A stretch of 6,391 nucleotides of DNA, from assembly GCA_002068205.1 (NCBI GenBank), contig MVZB01000197.1:1-6391 (forward strand), in the 5' to 3' direction. The notes under the pieces were generated by a model. That model was not told the DNA's origin, did not search any database, and saw only the letters and a list, made by a program, of their open reading frames with translations. The translations under genes were made by a program, and so were the position numbers. How positions within the stretch are numbered: position 1 is the first letter of the stretch; every line of letters begins with the position of its first letter. Below are positions 6,288-6,391 of this stretch, in pieces. Source of the DNA: a candidate division BRC1 bacterium ADurb.BinA292 (GTDB taxonomy: Bacteria; Sumerlaeota; Sumerlaeia; MVZB01).

Positions 6288-6391
6288 GTGGGACTACGGC
6301 CTGTTGATGAACCCCTGGGTCATAGTTGGATGAGGGGCAATCAGCCGGCGGCGGTGCTGGCGGTGGGCGCGGCGGTCAGCCGCCGCCGGTC
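6288..6391 (+). CDS. Possible start of the next gene (3' end outside window)
   Basis: After the peptidase stop (TAA 6267-6269) the same frame stays open to the window edge. A GTG at 6288 has AAAGGA six bases before it, and an ATG at 6330 is in the same frame. From GTG the peptide would read MGLRPVDEPLGHSW and onward; from ATG it is MRGNQPAAVLAVGAAVSRRR. Third positions become GC-rich only after about 6340. If real, the 18-base gap suggests an operon with the peptidase, where a second M16 subunit would be expected, but neither start gives a clear signal peptide. The true start may lie beyond the window. I do not recognise the product. Confidence 0.3.
   Translation, partial: MGLRPVDEPLGHSWMRGNQPAAVLAVGAAVSRRR

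Overview
The window is GC-rich bacterial DNA whose genes strongly prefer G or C at third codon positions. It looks like a chromosomal segment with one small, decayed mobile element inserted. Nothing fixes the taxon. The M16 peptidase subtype, the RadC-like/DinG fusion and the IS200-like transposase type would fit a Planctomycetota-like lineage, but this is an inference made without a database search.

Layout, left to right. Bases 2-256 (+) hold the last 84 codons of an unrecognised gene. Bases 273-843 hold a frameshifted Y1 (IS200/RAYT-type) transposase on the minus strand, with inverted repeats of about 30 bp (25/30 matching) on both sides. Its base composition is visibly less GC-rich than its surroundings. 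Bases 942-3728 (-) encode a 928-residue protein that joins a RadC-like JAMM (JAB/MPN) domain to a complete XPD/DinG-type iron-sulfur helicase. Bases 3729-4304 have no convincing gene, but contain short tandem repeats next to a candidate dinG promoter, a perfect 11-bp hairpin, and a good sigma70-type promoter. That promoter drives a serine tRNA (anticodon GCT) at 4305-4396. Bases 4629-6269 (+) encode a secreted M16 zinc peptidase of 546 residues. A possible next gene in the same direction starts just before the right edge.

The helicase gene is transcribed leftward and the tRNA and peptidase rightward, so 3729-4241 is a divergent regulatory region. The helicase belongs to DNA repair or replication, the tRNA to translation, and the peptidase to periplasmic or extracellular proteolysis. 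There is no sign that they form one pathway. I found no CRISPR array, defence island or biosynthetic cluster. The most unusual items are the JAMM-helicase fusion and the repeat structure around the broken transposase.
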